Assembly (NCBI RefSeq): GCF_016650695.1
Contig: NZ_JAEKFH010000003.1
Coordinates: forward strand, 2,686,001 to 2,750,000
DNA: 64,000 bases
Source: Pseudomonas sp. TH41
GTDB taxonomy: Bacteria; Pseudomonadota; Gammaproteobacteria; Pseudomonadales; Pseudomonadaceae
Direction: 5' to 3'
Below the pieces are notes generated by a model. The model was given only the letters and a program-made list of their open reading frames with translations. It was not told the DNA's origin and made no database searches. Made by a program: the position numbers and the translations under genes. Positions 62,120 to 64,000 of the stretch are shown piece by piece. Positions within the stretch are counted from its first letter, which is position 1, and each line of letters starts with the position of its first letter.

Positions 62120-62821
62120 ATGACCCTGATTACCTCACTGACCACCGAAGCCGGCCTCCTCGCTGAACAGGATCTGCTGACTTCAGTGTGCACCGGCGAT
62201 TCCGAATTCGGCCTGCTGTTCTGGCAACCCAGTGACCGCGCATTGGTCATGCCGCGCCGCTTGAATCGTCTGCCACAGTTCGAATCCGCGTGCGAAGTAT
62301 CGGCCGCTGCTGACTGGCCGGTGCTGCTACGCGAAACCGGCGGTGAACCGGTGCCGCAATCGGCTTCAACGATCAACATCGCGCTGGTTTACGCGCCCCC
62401 ACGCAGCGAGGGCGACCAGAACCGCATCGAAACCGCTTATCGCCGACTGTGCGATCCGATCTGTCAGTTGCTGGATGAACTGGGCGGCGTTTCGTCCTTG
62501 GGTGAAGTGGACGGCGCATTCTGCGATGGCCGGTTCAACGTTAACCTCGACGGGCGCAAGATGGTGGGCACTGCTCAGCGCTGGCGCCAGAGCAAGGGCG
62601 GTTCGCGTCCGGTCGGGTTGGTGCATGGCGCTTTGTTGCTGGATAACGAACGCGAATCGATGGTCGCGGCGGTCAATCGTTTCAATGAGGCCTGCGGACT
62701 GGAACAGCGGGTTCGCGCCGAGAGCCACATCGCCCTGCATGAAAAATTTACCGCGCCTGACGCACTGGGCCGGCTCGACGCGCTCTATCGCCAGTTGTTG
62801 GCGGACATGTTCGGGGCGTAG
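62120..62821 (+). CDS. Lipoate-protein ligase family protein
   Basis: 233 residues. Resembles the LplA/LipM fold; RETGGEPVPQ matches the RRxxGG motif and the conserved lysine is in DGRKMVGTAQRW. No LplA C-terminal domain. The substrate may be lipoate or another acyl group; a free-standing gene beside vfr in pseudomonads. Converges on vfr with nine bases between. Confidence 0.8.
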   Translation: MTLITSLTTEAGLLAEQDLLTSVCTGDSEFGLLFWQPSDRALVMPRRLNRLPQFESACEVSAAADWPVLLRETGGEPVPQSASTINIALVYAPPRSEGDQNRIETAYRRLCDPICQLLDELGGVSSLGEVDGAFCDGRFNVNLDGRKMVGTAQRWRQSKGGSRPVGLVHGALLLDNERESMVAAVNRFNEACGLEQRVRAESHIALHEKFTAPDALGRLDALYRQLLADMFGA

Positions 62822-62830
62822 TTTTCGAGC

Positions 62831-63475
62831 TTAGCGCGTACCGAAGACCACCATGGTCTTGCCTTTGACGTCCACCAGGTTGCGTTCTTCAAGATCCTTG
62901 AGCACGCGGCCGACCATCTCACGCGAGCACCCGACAATCCGCCCGATTTCCTGGCGGGTCACCTTGATCTGCATCCCGTCGGGATGAGTCATGGCGTCTG
63001 GCTGCTTACACAGCTCCAGCAAGCAGCGAGCCACGCGGCCAGTCACGTCGAAGAACGCCAGATCGCCCACCTTGCGGGTAGTGTTACGCAGGCGCTGTGC
63101 GATTTGTCCGCTAAGCACGTAAAGAATGTCCGGGTCTTGCTGGGACAACTCGCGGAATTTCGCGTAGCTGATTTCCGCGACTTCGCATTCGATCTTCGCG
63201 CGCACCCAGGCACTGCGTTCCTGTTCCAGGCCGGCCTGTTCAAACAAACCCAGCTCACCAAAAAAGTCGCCGGAGTTCAGGTAGGCAATGATCATTTCCC
63301 GGCCGTCGTCATCCTCGATCAGAATGGTGACCGAGCCTTTGATGATGAAGAACAGCGTATCCGAGCGGTCGCCGGCACAGATGATGTTGCTCTTGGCCGC
63401 ATAGCGACGGCGCTGGCAGTGCATCAACAGCTTGTCGAGGTTCTTGATTTTGGGGGTGGGGGCAATAGCAACCAT
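62831..63475 (-). CDS. vfr: Vfr, cAMP receptor-type global regulator
   Basis: 214 residues, closely similar to P. aeruginosa Vfr over its whole length. cAMP-binding domain 15-130 ([20 protein letters not shown]) and a C-terminal helix-turn-helix ([20 protein letters not shown]). The ATG at 63475 gives [11 protein letters not shown] as in Vfr; a longer frame is not needed. Controls many genes with cAMP. Confidence 0.95.
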   Translation of the reverse strand: MVAIAPTPKIKNLDKLLMHCQRRRYAAKSNIICAGDRSDTLFFIIKGSVTILIEDDDGREMIIAYLNSGDFFGELGLFEQAGLEQERSAWVRAKIECEVAEISYAKFRELSQQDPDILYVLSGQIAQRLRNTTRKVGDLAFFDVTGRVARCLLELCKQPDAMTHPDGMQIKVTRQEIGRIVGCSREMVGRVLKDLEERNLVDVKGKTMVVFGTR

Positions 63476-63723
63476 GGTTGTGTCCCGAAATGACTGCACG
63501 GTGTGTTTGATTTTTTGTAGGAGCTGGCGAAGCCTGCGATCTTTTTATTCGCTACAAGGCTGGCTATGCGCCAGCGAATTGGCGCCAGCTTAACAGACAC
63601 TTCCTGCAACATTCGAACATTTACCTACGGCGCTGACGGAGATGTCCCAGGAAGGTGAAGCGCTGTCATTGCGGGGCCCTGTGCTAAGCTGGCGACCCTT
63701 TTTTATACAGTGGAGTCTTGGCG
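63476..63723. promoter_or_regulatory. vfr-osmC divergent region with half REP
   Basis: 248 bases. Contains a single half-site of the type B repeat (TGTAGGAGCTGGCGAAGCCT then GCGATCTTTT, 63516-63545) in what is probably the vfr leader, and a short GC inverted repeat near 63560-63590. The promoters of both genes must lie here but are not clear by eye. Confidence 0.5.
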
Positions 63724-64000
63724 ATGAAGGCACGCATCCAATGGGCTGGTGAAGCCATGTTCCTCGGCGAATCCGGCAGCGGTCATGTCGTGGTCATGGA
63801 CGGTCCGCCCGATGCCGGTGGACGCAACCTGGGTGTCCGGCCGATGGAAATGCTCCTGCTGGGTGTCGGCGGTTGCAGCAATTTCGATGTGGTCAGCATC
63901 CTCAAGAAGTCCCGTCAGGCCGTCGAGAGCTGCGAAGCCTTCCTCGAAGCCGAGCGCGCGACCGAAGATCCTAAGGTCTTCACCAAGATCCATATGCATT
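63724..64000 (+). CDS. OsmC family protein (partial, continues past the window)
   Basis: First 92 residues of an OsmC/Ohr-fold protein (MKARIQWAGEAMFLGESGSG). The peroxidatic-type cysteine is in GVGGCSNFDVV. This subgroup (YhfA-like) is often a thiol peroxidase or redox sensor homologue without proven function. The 3' end lies outside the window. Confidence 0.9.
   Translation, partial: MKARIQWAGEAMFLGESGSGHVVVMDGPPDAGGRNLGVRPMEMLLLGVGGCSNFDVVSILKKSRQAVESCEAFLEAERATEDPKVFTKIHMH

Overview
The window is an ordinary, gene-dense stretch of a Pseudomonas chromosome, most likely from the P. fluorescens group. Three things point there: the gene order rpsU-dnaG-rpoD next to tsaD-plsY-folB-folK-cca and glpE-apaH-apaG-rsmA-pdxA-surA-lptD; the trpE / trpGDC / vfr block; and the two kinds of short inverted repeats (REP-like hairpins) that fill the gaps, which are typical of fluorescent pseudomonads. 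I see no prophage, insertion sequence, CRISPR array or secretion cluster.

Layout. 1-2.7 kb: a LysR regulator divergent from a class III aminotransferase, then a tiny Pmp3-type membrane protein. 2.8-10.6 kb (minus strand): the PQQ cofactor cluster pqqF, pqqA-B-C-D-E and a prolyl-oligopeptidase-type gene (pqqH). 10.6-13.9 kb: davB-davA, which degrade L-lysine to 5-aminovalerate, with an Lrp/AsnC regulator. 14-16.4 kb: gcd, the membrane glucose dehydrogenase that uses PQQ. 16.4-17.6 kb: a small variable island holding a toxin-antitoxin pair whose toxin is broken by a frameshift, ending at tRNA-Ile2(CAT). 17.6-21.4 kb: an RmcA-type c-di-GMP enzyme (periplasmic sensor, PAS repeats, GGDEF, EAL). 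21.5-26.1 kb: rpoD, dnaG, rpsU. 26.3-30.2 kb: tsaD, plsY, folB, folK, cca. 30.2-35.1 kb: spoVR-yeaH-prkA. 35.4-43.1 kb: glpE, apaH, apaG, rsmA, pdxA, surA, lptD. 43.2-45.7 kb: amgK-murU-djlA. 45.8-54.9 kb: a DUF3530 protein, the AgtSR-type two-component system and the AgtABCD-type ABC importer. 55.1-63.5 kb: an iron-dependent alcohol dehydrogenase, rpe, gph, trpE, trpGDC, a lipoate-ligase-like gene and vfr. A partial OsmC gene runs off the right end.

How the genes fit together. PqqA is the peptide precursor, PqqB-F and perhaps PqqH build and trim PQQ, and Gcd nearby uses it in periplasmic glucose oxidation. DavB and DavA make 5-aminovalerate from lysine, and the Agt importer with its sensor pair (by homology to the P. 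aeruginosa GABA / 5-aminovalerate system) handles the same compound, so the window carries two ends of one metabolic theme about 37 kb apart. AmgK-MurU recycle cell-wall sugars, and SurA and LptD serve outer-membrane assembly.

No wholly new multi-gene system is evident. The most useful observations are the single-base lesion in the toxin gene, a Trp-codon-rich leader-like segment buried in the 3' end of gph just before trpE, a hairpin that contains the cca ribosome binding site, a palindrome upstream of the agt importer, REP hairpins placed inside operons, and the iron alcohol dehydrogenase gene between agtD and rpe.
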